Part shown: piece by piece, positions 1-10,689 of the stretch | Numbering within the stretch: position 1 is the first letter of the stretch | Layout of the letters: each line of letters opens with the position of its first letter | Assembly: GCF_963678635.1 (NCBI RefSeq) | Contig: NC_087062.1 | Location: 86,281,845-86,345,844, forward strand | Length of the DNA stretch: 64,000 nt | Origin: Symsagittifera roscoffensis | Taxonomy: Eukaryota; Xenacoelomorpha; Acoela; Convolutidae | Reading direction: 5' to 3' | Translations under genes and position numbers: made by a program | The notes under the pieces: generated by a model | What the model was told of the DNA's origin: nothing | The model's input: only the letters and a program-made list of their open reading frames with translations | The model's database searches: none

Positions 1-214
1 AGTGTCTACTAAATGCTAATTCAATCTAGATCAGTTGAAGCTTTAATAACTTTGATTCCAAAGTTGCAAACCCATTGATTTGACTAATTAGCTGAGCAAA
101 TGGTTGTGCTTTTAAGGCTATATTAGTTGTGTGCTAATAGCTTGCGCGAATTAACCAATGCGCAAAAAATCTCAGCCTATCGAAGCCCTATAATCATATA
201 TATAAAAATGTATT
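1..214. other. AT-rich sequence, nothing recognised
   Basis: No coding region, RNA gene or repeat could be supported here. It lies just left of the diverged tandem duplication. Confidence 0.5.
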
Positions 215-1252
215 GCAGTATTAGCTTTTTTTTCGAGATTTTTAATACTGAGCTTTAATGGTTCACAAAATTTTCATTTATTCGGTCCTTGGCGCATAAA
301 AAATCCCTCGGAGGAATTTAAACTAGAAACAAGCCCTGAAAAGCCCAACACTGCCCTTCAATGATGCCGGTATTGGTTGTTTACTTTCAAAAAAATTATC
401 CCAAAATTTCAAGTTCTGCTTTTTAATTGTGTCAGATAAATGAAGTATGCCGGTATTGTTTTTTATATAAAAAAGAATTTCAAGTTTTCAGCATTTGCTT
501 TTGACTTAATTCGGATATGTTAGATAACATCAACGTTTACTAATTAGAGAATGTATTTTAAAAATAAAAACATTTTTTTTTCTCGGAATTCTTTTTTATG
601 GTGTGTCAGTGTTGTGTTTTGTCAGTTTTCCTAATTCGCAGTAAATTCAAATTTGCTTACCATTTGCTGAATCTCTGAAGACCTGGATGCCAGAAGTTCG
701 CATATTTATTCCAAACAACAAGCTACCTTTACAATCAGGAAAGATTCAAACGGTACTCAACTCATAAAAGTATCGAAAATTTCTATGACGGATTCTGGCA
801 TTATTACTTGCGGTACAGAAACTTTACAAAACAAAAAATGTTTACTGGCCTTCAAAGATACCAAAAAAAAATTTTTCATGAAATCAAAAAAAAAATTTAA
901 GAAATTAAACCCTTAAAAAACTTCGCTGATCTTTCGGTTGAACAAAAACTCGATTCAAATTCTGGCTAAAGTAAACCTTTAAAGCCTCTGGCTGAAATTA
1001 ATCAATTTTCTTGTTATTCAACTATCCTGGCTGAAGTTAATTTTTACAGTATTTAGATTTGTCAGAAGATGAACATCGATTAGAGTTAACTTTTTATTTA
1101 TTTTTAGTGTCACAGATAATTTGCTTGGTAGTATGTTAAGAGTTAAACGACGGTAATACGTTTTGAGTTACCGAATATGATTTCAAACTTTTATCGTTTG
1201 GAGTTAGATGGTATTCAAAAATTCTCATATTCTCCGAGAAAATTTTTTTTTT
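215..1252 (+). repeat. Diverged tandem duplication, copy 1
   Basis: This ~1-kb block aligns by eye with 1285-2212. Shared anchors include GGTGTGTCAGTGTTGTGTTT (start 600 here, 1638 in the other copy), GGAAAGATTCAAAC and CTCAACTCA. The offset is ~1040-1075 bp and drifts through many small indels, so the duplication is old. Neither copy has a credible reading frame, and both are rich in A and T runs. It may be a pair of old transposon fragments; no terminal repeats were found. Confidence 0.65.
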
Positions 1253-1284
1253 CAGAAAGATGACAAAAACGAGGCTGGCGCACC

Positions 1285-2212
1285 ATAAAACAGAATTCTT
1301 TTTTTTTTCAAACAAAAAACTGAGATTTGATAGTTTTACAAAATTTTCGCTTATGCGGTCCTTATCGCGTGAAGATTCCCCCAGAATAACTCATTGGGTA
1401 ATGAACGAAAACTATAAACAAGCCCTGAAAGTTTCAACAGTGCTCTTTAATTTATGCCGTTATTGGTTGTTTTCTTTCAAAAAATCTGCTTTCGTAAAAC
1501 GTCAGATTTTTAAAATTTGAAGGTTATATTTTTTTTGCTTTTGATTTATGTCAGATACCGTAGATCATATCAAAATTTACTATTCCGATAAGGTATTTTC
1601 AAAATGTAAACTCTGTTTTCTCAAAACTCTGTTTTATGGTGTGTCAGTGTTGTGTTTTGTGAGTTTTCCTAATTTGCTGTAAATTTAATTTTATTTACTG
1701 ATCGGTGTATCTCTGAAGACAAAATATGGGGATGCCATAAGTTTGAGTTTCAATAGTTAGTGCAAGCAACAAGCTTCATTATACTCAGGAAAGATTCAAA
1801 CTGTACTCAACTCACAAAAGCATTGAAATATCTACATAACGGATTTTGGCACAGTTGCTTGCGGTACAAAAACTTTTAACAAACATGTATTTCCTAGCTT
1901 TCCAATGAACCAAAAAAAATCAACAACATTTTTTTAAATATAAAAAATAAGACTTTTGAGAATTTAACCCCTTGAAAAGTTTAGTTGCTTTTTGGACAAT
2001 ACGAATGTTCGAATCATATCCTGGCTAAAATTAAATTTTGAAAGTCATTTAGATTTGTCATAATATGAACAGTATTTAAAATTTTCTGGATAATAATTTC
2101 AGTGCCACCGATAAAATGTTTGGTAATATCTGTAAAGTTAAACGACGGTAAAACGTTTGGAGTTGAATGATATTCAAAGTATCTCAAATCCTCCGAAAAA
2201 TTATTTTCATTT
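1285..2212 (+). repeat. Diverged tandem duplication, copy 2
   Basis: Second copy of the ~1-kb block described at 215-1252. It keeps the same order of anchors (GCGGTCCTTATCGCG, GTGTGTCAGTG, TTGCGGTACA, TTAAACGACGG). An 86-codon open frame at 1260-1520 is not preserved in the other copy and is not considered a gene. Confidence 0.65.
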
Positions 2213-2227
2213 TGATATTACCTCAAA

Positions 2228-2286
2228 CAAATGGTATATTTCGATATGATCTCTGATACTTGAGTCTAGCTTTCAAAATTTATTCT
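2228..2286 (+). repeat. Short dispersed repeat, copy 1
   Basis: A ~59-bp segment beginning near ATGGTATATTTCGATATGAT is almost identical to 3636-3694. The flanks differ, so this is a dispersed pair, perhaps a transposon end. Nothing else identifies it. Confidence 0.6.
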
Positions 2287-2563
2287 AAATTGTAACATTC
2301 TGAAATGATTCAAAAACTAAAAAATCAGTTCAGAGCAGTAAAACTAATTCTCCCTGATTGGCTGAAATCAGTAAATTTTGTTTGCTTCACTTTTGTTTGT
2401 TTCATTTTTGTTTTATTGCTTTCATTTTGACTGTGGCGTTCGCTAAAGGTGGCATGCCACGGAGCGCATTCCCCATAGACAAAAAAAAGTCCGTATAGAA
2501 GAGCTTAGCTTATACAAATTGCGGTGGGCCTGGTCAATGTTTGAGTGGCGATGAGTGTTCTTT

Positions 2564-2675
2564 TCAAAACATTACAGGTCCGGATTTTACATGCCAATCA
2601 GTATTCATGCGAGCTACTTTTCGCTTAATTTTTTGCTCTATGGGAACTGTTTTGCTACTATCCGGGAATAAGGCT
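2564..2675 (-). CDS. Possible terminal exon downstream of the 2.78-kb exon
   Basis: On the minus strand an AG acceptor (CCCACAG) precedes an open stretch of about 36 codons ending in TGA. Its composition is protein-like (basic and hydrophilic, ending GPVMF). Spliced to the exon at 2780-2909, the codon phase fits: a two-base carry AG plus A. The intron would be about 104 bp. The reading does not resemble exon 3 of the paralogous gene at 54 kb, so it may be an alternative end, another gene's exon or chance. No function is assigned. Confidence 0.2.
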
Positions 2676-2779
2676 CTGTGGGTACCCACCTCCTTACTCC
2701 TTAACTTGGTCTTACGTGGAATAAGAAAAAAGACTTCATTTTTTGACATTAGGTTTTACTCAAAAACTCAATGTTTTAC

Positions 2780-2909
2780 CTGAACCGAGCGCATTTTTTC
2801 CCGTATGAATGATAAGATCCAGGCAAGACGAAGTCCAGCGAATACAGTTTTGGTGGATTTGGTCTCGTTTTTCTGGAGTTGTTGTTTGCTGAACCGGATA
2901 CTTTGCGCA
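2780..2909 (-). CDS. Exon of secreted Cys-protein family, paralog of exon 2 at 55.5 kb
   Basis: This 130-nt exon on the minus strand has an acceptor ATGGTTTAG before it and a donor CAG|GTAAAA after it. Its paralog at 55494-55623 is also exactly 130 nt, in the same phase (one base carried in, two carried out). Shared residues are spread over both: SANNNS near residue 5, YSLDF then LPG near the middle, and a terminal CARF. Spacing is identical although the bases have diverged, which suggests past selection on the protein. A matching signal-peptide exon was not found upstream, nor a matching third exon downstream, so this may be an isolated or broken copy. LPG-x-Y...C recalls the cysteine-rich region of ADAMTS proteases, but that resemblance is weak. 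Confidence 0.5.
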
Positions 2910-4921
2910 CTAAACCATTCAAATAATGTCTTCAATATCAATGATATGAGTTATAACTTGGTAAAGTTACGAAAGTTTACATTCAGATTAGGTTTATGAC
3001 GATTCAACTTAAGCAAATGTCACAAACGTTTTTGAGTATCCATTTTTGAGTATCATTTGCCTGTGGAGTAGACATTTTTCGGAAACGTTTTTTTTTCTAT
3101 ACCTTCATAAGATCTCAGAAAAAAATTTTCCGACTCAGAAAAAATCATAACTGGAAAGAATGATTTAAGAAACAATTCGAAAAGCTCACTACAACCGAAA
3201 TGGTTGAAAACAGTATATCTACCCTGAAGCGGATTTCACACCCCCCCCCCCTTTTGTACTGTTTTTTATATATCTATATTTGGTGAGGTACTCTTAAAAT
3301 TTTCTAATAGCGCCTGTGGCGCCAATATGTACTAATTTTTGAGGGGGGGACCGCGCGCCGAAAAAACGCGTTTTTTTAATCGAAATTTTCCAAAAAGTGC
3401 CTAAAAAAAGGTCGACAAATTTTTTGAAATTTCCGCTAAACTAATTACTAAACCAATAAAACTACATTACTACTTTGTACGCATTTGATCCTTGTCTCTG
3501 TAACATGCATGATCCGCACCAAATTTCACTTACTTTTGAAAACCTATTGCAGTACAAAATCTGATGGTTCCGAAAAAATCAAAAGATGACTAGCAAAACT
3601 CATCTCGAATAAACAGAAAATTCACATTGGATCGTCAAATGGTATATTTCGATATGATCTCTGATATTTGAGTCTAGCTTTCAAAAATTATTCTTGTTTT
3701 GGATTGCGCACTTGTTTGGCCTTTAAAATGAAGTATATTACGGCAGAAACGAGCGAAACTTGTTTCAAAGATTGAAACGCACTTGTCTATGGATTCATCA
3801 GATAACGTTTTTATCTGTGGTATATGCAGGCCTCATTTGCTATCCGGTTCCCATGCCAAAAGCCTCTTATAATATGGCAGCCGTTTAATCTTGAACTCAA
3901 AAGCTGGGCGGTTTAATTTTCTGCAAGTTAAAACCCGGAGCTTTTTGTCGCAAAAACTCAATCAAAAAAATAACTTCAAACCTGAAATTAGAAGAGTCAA
4001 AAAGAACACAGAGGCAAGAAAAATAGGACAAAAACTTTTTGGCATTGTATGATATCCAATTAATAATTCTTCTGGAATGTTATGCAGCAAATTTAACTCG
4101 ATCTCTTTATTATGTTTATTGTTTGTCGGGGTCAAGAAATGCCTTTGACAAAAATTTGTTCATTTGTTTGAGAGCCTTGGAGATATATTTCTCAATTGGT
4201 TTGAACTTTATTGCTGGGCTGAAATCAATAACCTTCATAACTAATAAAAAACGCTAGGCGCGCCTTTATATCGGTGCCAAGATAACTTTGGAAAAGTTTT
4301 GATTTATAGCCATGAACTATGAACGGTAAGAACATCAAATAGCACTGCCAAAGCAATAAGTCGAGTCCGAGTTCTAAATGCTAGTCGCAGTTCTAACTTC
4401 AAAACGCGACTGAGGTTTCGAATATATTGCCCTATATCATAGGCCAGCACCCGGACATAATTTTCGTTTTTTTGCTTATGCTCTCATTATTTATTGTGTG
4501 ACCAGTTTTTGAGTGGGCCACTGAGCCTGCTGATCGTTAGCAATAATGAATGAAAAAAAAATTGAATCTTGTTTTCAGTCAGAAAAATTTTTATTTATCG
4601 AAAAGTTTCATTGCTAAACTTTTCAAAAACCTCAGTGAAACGTGTACAAAATCTAGCAGCTTTTAAAAAACAACCAATTTTTTTCTTAGTGCAAATGCAG
4701 TTTTTGCTGCGTGACGTGACGATTTTGTCTCTTAAACTTTCGGGTACAGCATAAAAAAATAGAAAGCAAAACTCAAAGATAAGATTTCAATTGTTAAATG
4801 AAACTTAACGAATTCTAAACTATGGCAATAAAAAACGGTTTTTTTTCTTAAAAGCAGCATTGACTTAATTGACGAGCGTTTTTTCATGTTATTGATTTAT
4901 ATAATCTCCTGGTTGTCAAAC
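2910..4921. other. Non-coding AT-rich interval with a poly-C run
   Basis: It contains a 12-base C run near 3241-3252 and the second copy of the short repeat (3636-3694). A 72-codon frame at 4039-4257 is hydrophobic and has no support from splice sites or similarity. It could be intron between minus-strand exons. Nothing else is recognised. Confidence 0.4.
3636..3694 (+). repeat. Short dispersed repeat, copy 2
   Basis: Near-identical to 2228-2286; see that entry. Confidence 0.6.
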
Positions 4922-5101
4922 CCGGTAAGCAAGCACCCCGTTTTGGGAACACGGAGATCGGTTTTCACAATTTAGGATTTGATCAGCTCGAATTTCCCCA
5001 CCAAGAATTTTTTCTATTTTTGTTTGAAACTCGCGACAAGAGGGATCTTTTTCGTCAGAACAGAAACTAATGATTAATTTTTCTGCTTGATTGATTGTTG
5101 A
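4922..5101 (-). CDS. Possible host exon, Cys-containing, function unknown
   Basis: On the minus strand an acceptor GTGTTTAG is followed by 60 open codons of natural-looking composition, ending at a weak donor ACCGG|GTTTGA or at a stop two codons later. Four cysteines are present, in short contexts SFCSD, PSCRE, LNCEN and SPCSQ. The frame is phase 0 at both ends, so it does not splice in phase to the 2.78-kb exon, which needs one carried base. It may belong to another gene or be a fossil. No family was recognised. Confidence 0.2.
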
Positions 5102-5527
5102 CTAAACACTTCAAGCGATCGGAAAGTTTTCAGAAAATCAAAACTTAATCAAGAGTTCAAACTTTCTAATGCAAACAAGAATTCAGCTGCTGAAAATGAT
5201 CCAATAACTAGGTTAGCAAACAGCATCAAATTCCAATATTCTGCAATAAATAAAAGTCAACCCGGGTCGAGATCGTGGTTGTAGGTCCAGACCATGTGGA
5301 ACAAAATTCAGCATGTTCAGATTGTTGGGACCAGAATATGGTGCCCGTACCGAGAGAATTTTTTTATTTCTGACCTGGAATACTTTATATCTAATCTAAT
5401 TTTCTGGTCAAAAAATTTTTCTGAAATGTTTAAATAAAGCAGCAATTTTCTTAACATTCTTTATTTCGCATCTAATTTCTAGTCAAAATTAGCTAAATCT
5501 AGAATATTTCTAGCCAGAAAAATTTAT
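5102..5527. other. Non-coding, probable SINE body
   Basis: AT-rich sequence with two repeats of a TCTAATTTYTGGTC-like motif (about 5390-5410 and 5470-5490). On the minus strand it follows the tRNA-like block at 5528-5598 and may be the tail of the same SINE. Confidence 0.3.
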
Positions 5528-5598
5528 CCGACTGGGGCTCGAACATCAAACTGCACTTTTAAAGCCGGTTGCGGTAACCGCTAGGCCTAATGAACTAC
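5528..5598 (-). tRNA. tRNA-like sequence, probably a SINE head
   Basis: The minus strand shows an A-box-like TAGGCCTAGCGGTTA and, about 35 nt later, a B-box-like TGTTCGAGCCCC, the spacing of a tRNA gene's internal promoter. The block has about tRNA length, but the stems pair poorly and no clean anticodon arm can be drawn. It is therefore more likely a tRNA-derived SINE head or tRNA pseudogene than a working gene. AT-rich sequence follows on the same strand. Confidence 0.4.
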
Positions 5599-5879
5599 AA
5601 TTATACGATAGTTTTAGCAACCGAATGCAAAGCAACTCTTGTTATAACAAGTGTTAATTTGCATTAAATTGCTTCGGCTATTGTGTATTATACTGAAAGC
5701 ATGTTCATCTCGTTGCGGTTGAGAACTGAACTGATATCTAGTTGTTTCTTTCCAGAAACTGTTTTTTTTCTAAGCTAAGAAAGAAATAAAAAATTTCTGT
5801 ACAGAAAACACAAAAAATTTGGCTAGGTAATCTTATAAAATTTCTATTTAGGAAAACAGCCTTCACTGGGTACGGGTAT

Positions 5880-6110
5880 GTTCAAATCGTATGGATCAGG
5901 TAATGCTATGTTCAGACGTTGCTGACTTATGTTCAGACATTGCAGACTCAAGACTTTTGTTCAAACTTTGCAGACTTATGTTCAAATTTTGCAGTTTTTA
6001 AGCTCGGACTTAAAGTCTGCAGACTTTTTGCAGTCTTTATGCATAGACTTTGCTGACTCATTTTCAGACTTTGCAGACTCATTGTTAGGTTTTGCAGACT
6101 TTGAACTGCG
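5880..6110 (+). repeat. Degenerate ~20-bp tandem array
   Basis: GCAGACTTATGTTCAAACTT-like units repeat about ten times with variable length. The unit resembles the 22-bp satellite of 18-33 kb (GACYTATGTT followed by a purine-pyrimidine ACT step), with CAGAC in place of TCGAC. Open frames on both strands are by-products of the repetition. Confidence 0.7.
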
Positions 6111-6599
6111 TTGCGGCTATGAGTTTTTCGTCCTAACGTGGCCCGGTTCATATTTATAATGTCTGAATATGAAACCGAGACCTCGACCCGGTAAATGCAT
6201 AAAACAACAATGCATAAAACAACAGCCTCAAATTTAACTAAGCAGAAGCATATCATTATGATGAAGCATCCCGCTCTAATTAAAATTTCACCAGTCAGTT
6301 AGAACTATGATTTTATTTCTGAGGCAAATTTGATTTGTTTTTATAGCTCAATAAAAAAAATTTAGAGTGAATTGAGAAGATCGAACTTTATGCAGCATTT
6401 TACTACTTTCAACCGCACTATATGACCGTGAAACAGTTCTACTATATGAACGAATTAGGTTTTTCATGGCGCATTCAGCAGTCTCTGACAATCAAGGAAT
6501 CCAGAAAATTAACGACTTATTCTCCTCTTTTGCTAATAATTGGAGTGAGAAATTTTGCTTGAAAGGGAAAAAACTTCGCAAATCATCTTCTAGAGCTCC
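6111..6599. other. Non-coding; 15-bp doublet
   Basis: It contains a direct doublet of AATGCATAAAACAAC at about 6195-6226. Otherwise no feature can be supported before the retrotransposon fragment. Confidence 0.4.
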
Positions 6600-7201
6600 C
6601 AGAATTTGTGTATGACGATCCAACAACTGTTTTTGTTGATCTGCATAGTTGGTTTTGAGCTTCTCTGTTATTCATGTTCACAATGAATACAGCCCTTAAC
6701 ATCCTTGTGCTCCAAAACTGCCTTGTGCTGCCAGTCCTATTAAGACCAAATGGAACTGTTCAAATGGTTCCCCGATGTGCTCGTCTTGCTAACAATTGGA
6801 ACGTCTCGTACGTTTCATAGCGCTCTTTCTTGAACTCCGGTTTCTTAAGCATCAAAAATCCTCGTAAAACGTTTCGTCGTTGACTCTAAATGTGGTCTTC
6901 GCCTCTGGAATTCATCGTTTCATTTATCCTCAGGCACAGGCTTGCGTGCGAAATCAAAGTTTGATCCGCCTTCAATTGGTTTTTTCCGTCGACCTCTGTG
7001 GGTAGAGCCGCTACTTGGAATCTCGAAGGGTATCAGCATGGTAGAAATTTTTTGGTTTGATGCCCTGTTTGGCCACCATTCCTCAATGAAAACGATTAAA
7101 CCAAAACTCTCATAGCATTGGTGATTCTGCGAGATTAGGAGACCAGCATGACGTTAACCCTGGTGGGTTTTTCAACCCATTTTGGCCTGTTGGCTGCGCC
7201 A
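6600..7201 (-). pseudogene. Ty3/gypsy 5' fragment: leader and start of gag
   Basis: The minus strand matches, with many changes, the leader and early gag of the element at 11.6-12.1 kb. A recognisable VFIVNMN-like capsid motif lies near 6690 and the same primer-binding-site context next to the LTR. Similarity fades near 6600, so gag is truncated. Stops and frameshifts make it non-functional. Confidence 0.65.
7184..7201 (-). other. Primer-binding site of Ty3/gypsy LTR at 7.2 kb
   Basis: Read on the minus strand, the LTR ends ...GACA and is followed directly by TGGCGCAGCCAACAGG. TGG immediately inside a 5' LTR is the usual tRNA 3'-end complement. The tRNA was not identified. Confidence 0.6.
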
Positions 7202-7452
7202 TGTCGAGAAAGCGTTAACGATAGTTGATAGTGTCCTTTAGATAGATAAATGTAAGGCTGCAATGCACAAAGTTAGTCGGAGGTAATGTTGACACACTTA
7301 TAAGCTACATACTGGCTAGTTATAGGTCAACCGATGTTGACAGGCAACTCTGAAGCTTATATACCAGTTAGCACCAGAAAGATTATTTGAATGCATTGGA
7401 ATAGAGAAAATAGAACTAAAAAAGACTGTGAACTAATTTAATCACTGTGACA
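7202..7452 (-). repeat. Ty3/gypsy LTR (251 bp)
   Basis: On the minus strand it begins TGTCACAG and ends CTCGACA, giving TG...CA ends. It aligns with the LTRs at 12122-12331 and 16246-16455. It has gag leader on its 3' side (6600-7201) and pol tail on its 5' side (7.5-8.9 kb), so it may serve as 3' LTR of one element and 5' LTR of another. Confidence 0.7.
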
Positions 7453-7779
7453 TTATTTTCTTGTGGAAGAATGAAAGAAAATATATTTTAAAGTACTCAA
7501 TGAAATTCAGATTAATGAAAACAAGGTCAAATTGAGGTTTTGATAGCTATAAAGTATAACCTAATTTTTGAGTTTTGACCGTTCTAAGGCCTGCCCTCTC
7601 CGAGGACTATGGTTTTTTAAAGTTTTAAAGGGCGACCCATTGTAGGCACTTTTAGCCCAATTTCTTTTAATTCGTCTATTTTTTTCTCCGCTTTCGAATC
7701 TATGAGTTTGGTCGATAATGACGGCACCTACTTTGCTTGCCGTCTTAAGCTTCCTCCCAATTCGCCTTGAAGTCGTTTC

Positions 7780-8860
7780 GTCCAGCGAACTTGCTGATTA
7801 CTGGCTCGAGTAAGACATTAATTGCTGTTTTCGTAACCGCTTCCTCGCGTTCGCTTTGGGAGTTTCCGTTCCTCTCGATGCGATATGCTCGGTTAGCTCA
7901 ACTTTCGTTCGCTCCATTTTTTCTACAATTTTTTCCACTGTTTCTCTTCCAATCATGTACTCTGCCGTTGTATCGTAATCTCCAGGTCTGATTTTTTTTC
8001 TCTTCTCCTTGACCGTTTTCGCGCCGATTGTTGCTCGCCTCTCAGTTTCTATTGTCGACCGTTTTTTTTTTGCGCCGTCGGATGTGCGTTGGTTGTTTAT
8101 ATCTCCCCCGGTGAACTTGTCTCCGGTGCTCTCGCTGCTTCCCGTACTAGTTTATTTTTATTGCTAGTGGCAAGTCTTCCTCATAGTCGGAATCGAAATA
8201 GTCCGTGTCCCTTGCCGACTTTTTTGCGTGCTGCTCGCGTTTGTTTTTCTGCTTTTTTAACGTGATGGTCTCTCGGCCATCATTTTTCGGTTCACGTTCT
8301 GTGGTGTCAGTGGGGTTTTAATGGCTACGGGGGCTTTTTTTCTTGGGGTTCATGATTTTGCGCAACGCCACCACCGGTTGCCTAAGAAGAGCACCGCTAC
8401 TCATTTTACCTGTGTGCGCAGTTTCCCTCACTGGTTTAGAAATCAATTGTTTATACCTGCTAAGTTTCCTATTCCCCGTCCTCTGCATAACTATTTCCGA
8501 TGGCGCTGTTGACGCAGATGCTCCCGTTTTTAGTCCGATTGCCAATTCCACATCATGATGTTTGATCTGGTCGTCCACCAGTCGTATTCGGTGGCGTCGA
8601 TACTTCACATCAGACCTAACTCATCGGTTCGTATCTGCTGGATGCGGCATCCCTTGCGCATCCGGGTCTCGTTCATCGAAGCAAGCATATTTTGAACATA
8701 TTTTTTCTATCCCATTTAAAATTCTTCATAGATGGCTTCTTTATTAAATTTCTAAGCACTGTATTTGCCTCCCGACCGTGGAGTTTTTGGAAAATTTTAA
8801 AGCGCGGAGGCCCTTTCGAATTTTTTCTCCAGGACTTCCAATTTTTCTTCTCGCGCATAA
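7780..8860 (-). pseudogene. Retrotransposon A: post-integrase segment and charged tail
   Basis: On the minus strand a HGREANTVL-like segment near 8770 resembles the end of a gypsy integrase core. From about 8300 downward a lysine/glutamate-rich stretch with DSDYEED reads openly to ~8130, shifts frame by one, and continues as a basic, coiled-coil-like tail to ~7790. The tail could be the polyprotein C-terminus or the start of a third frame; no env-like signal or membrane segment is visible. The integrase catalytic core itself was not found. Confidence 0.5.
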
Positions 8861-8989
8861 GTAAGTACTGACTTCTTCAGGCTGCCTGACTTCTTCGGGT
8901 ACAGATTTTTCAATCTTTTACCGGATATTGTGCACTCTCGTCAATGTTCCGCTATTGAAACTAGACTATATTTACGGATACCAAATGGC

Positions 8990-9210
8990 CGTGGCCTCCT
9001 CGTACGTTTTGGTCTTCCCATGATGATGGCAATAGAGCGTTTTATTCACCGCCCCGTGTAGGGAATTTGGAATTGTTACGTTGTCGTCCATCCAGTGGCA
9101 TCCGTCTTTTTCATGGAAGTCTGAGTAAAATAGTGTAAAACTTTTATCGCGTAGTATTTGTTGTGTAATGTTGGATCTTTACTTTTGATTAATTCGGTAA
9201 GAGCGTCTAA
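8990..9210 (-). pseudogene. Retrotransposon A: integrase N-terminal zinc region
   Basis: The minus strand reads, across frameshifts, a segment with W-x-D-D-N-x-x-x-x-P, then LHGAVNKTL, CHHHGKTKT and IWYP. This is the layout of the gypsy integrase H2C2 region (SLH..., H-x-G-H, WP). The CxxC pair is not recognisable, and only ~170 bp separates IWYP from the post-core segment, so the DDE core has probably been deleted. Confidence 0.5.
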
Positions 9211-9554
9211 CTGACGGTCTGCATGGTACTGGGGTTCTATATATCTAAAATTGAATAGTTCGGGAAGGGCTCTTTGCTTTTTAACAACTTAACAATTTCG
9301 AGGAAAAAACTGACATTATACAATTTCATGGTTTAACCGGTGGATAAGTTTCATCTGGGAAAGACCATGAAAATGATATATTGGTATAGCTTTTAGTGCT
9401 ACTGGCTTATGTTATTATTGCTTGTATATTCTCATTTATCTCTTCTACTTCGACGCCAGTACTTTTGCTTGGATGTCGTTACATAGTTTATTAAATTTCT
9501 GATCCGTTCGAATTTCTGAAGCTTTATTATTATTCCGATATGTCTCTGGATATA

Positions 9555-9680
9555 TCTCCTAAGTAAAATCAAATCTGCCCCAACTAATTTTGCATATACA
9601 TCATTTGATCTGCAAATTCGACATATCTCCTAAATAAAGTCAAACGCTGCCCCAAGTAATTTTGCATATGCATCAATTGA
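9555..9680 (-). repeat. Two-copy ~65-bp tandem duplication inside retrotransposon A
   Basis: CATATCTCCTAARTAAARTC, CTGCCCCAASTAATTTTGCATATRCATCA occurs twice about 65 bp apart. The two copies differ at several bases. It sits between RNase H and the integrase zinc region. Confidence 0.65.
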
Positions 9681-9917
9681 CCTTCCGGTTAAATTGCAGG
9701 ACTGTGATTGATCCATTTTTCGTTGCAGGTAATTCCGCCCTCTATCGGTCGTTCTCTATTCGAAATATTGCAGACTCTATTTCGATTGCCCGGTGGTGTT
9801 CAAAAATTCCTTTGGAGATTGTTAGACTTTTGAAATCGAGGGCACCTCGAATTGATTTAATTTTCGCAACCGTAAATATGCTATTGTTTGATCTAACTGG
9901 ATTCGCTTCCGAGCTTG

Positions 9918-10490
9918 GGTTTCTTGACAAGTAATCTGCGAGGCTGATTTTTGCCCCGGGTTAATGTGTTCAATGAAAATCAAAATATGTAAGACGGTCT
10001 AACCACCGTGTAAGTCGGCTGAGCGTAGTTTTGTTCTTTTTGTTGATACCGTTCAACAGTGAGACTAAAGCTTGATGATCTGTCACAACCAAAGTTTTCC
10101 TTTATATTACGTAATTTTTTCATTAAATTCTGCCCCCAAACGACCGCTAGCATTTCCAATTCATCCGTCGGGTAATTTTTCTTTCCGCCGTCTGGGTAGC
10201 ATGACACGAAAGATAGCCCCCTCCGGCTGGCGGAGCCCAATTTTTCTCGTACGTCACCAATTCTTTTGTGACTGGTGTCGCAAACTATTCGCATATCGCG
10301 ATGTATATCGAAGTGCCGTAATTCGACTATGTTTGCCACCTGGGCCTTCAACTTATCAAACGCTATTTGACACTCCAGTGTCCAATTATTATCATTTTCC
10401 ACTTTATTAAGGGCCGTAATAGGGCTGCGGATTCCGCTAACGCTGGAAGGTACTTGTCTAAGCTGTGTGTCGAACTCATAAACGGCTTAA
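9918..10490 (-). pseudogene. Retrotransposon A: RNase H domain and tether
   Basis: RNase H would remove the RNA strand of the element's hybrid. Minus-strand reading: a KYLPAL...LLRPL connection (10430-10490), W-T-x-x-C-x-x-A-F near 10390, a VCDTS-like first catalytic Asp near 10290, YPTDELEMLAVVWG near 10150, TDHQAL near 10070-10085, then ADYLSRNP at the RNase H-integrase junction (~9918-9941). At least two frameshifts are needed. This is the best preserved pol domain; copy B retains only the part right of 14222. Confidence 0.8.
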
Positions 10491-10496
10491 GCTGAT

Positions 10497-10550
10497 ACAC
10501 GGTGCGAGGAGTCTTCACGGTGCGAGGAGTCGAGACGGTGCGAGGAGATT
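10497..10550 (-). repeat. ACGGTGCGAGGAG tandem triplet at the RT gap
   Basis: ACGGTGCGAGGAGT is repeated three times with 3-6 bp spacers. It occurs identically in copy B at about 14622-14675. It lies exactly where the reverse transcriptase core is missing, between protease and RNase H. Confidence 0.8.
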
Positions 10551-10689
10551 GGATCGGTTCTGTAACCCGAACCAGCGGAATTACGCCGGTGGATCTGATT
10601 TGATGTTCCAGGCATTCGCATTCTTGTTGCCATTGATCCATGGGTGCATCTGTCCAGAGCATCTCTGAAGCATCCTTCTCCTGGATATA

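Noticed and set aside
7767-7991. Plus-strand frame opposite the retrotransposon tail
   Set aside because: Shadow of the charged minus-strand tail.
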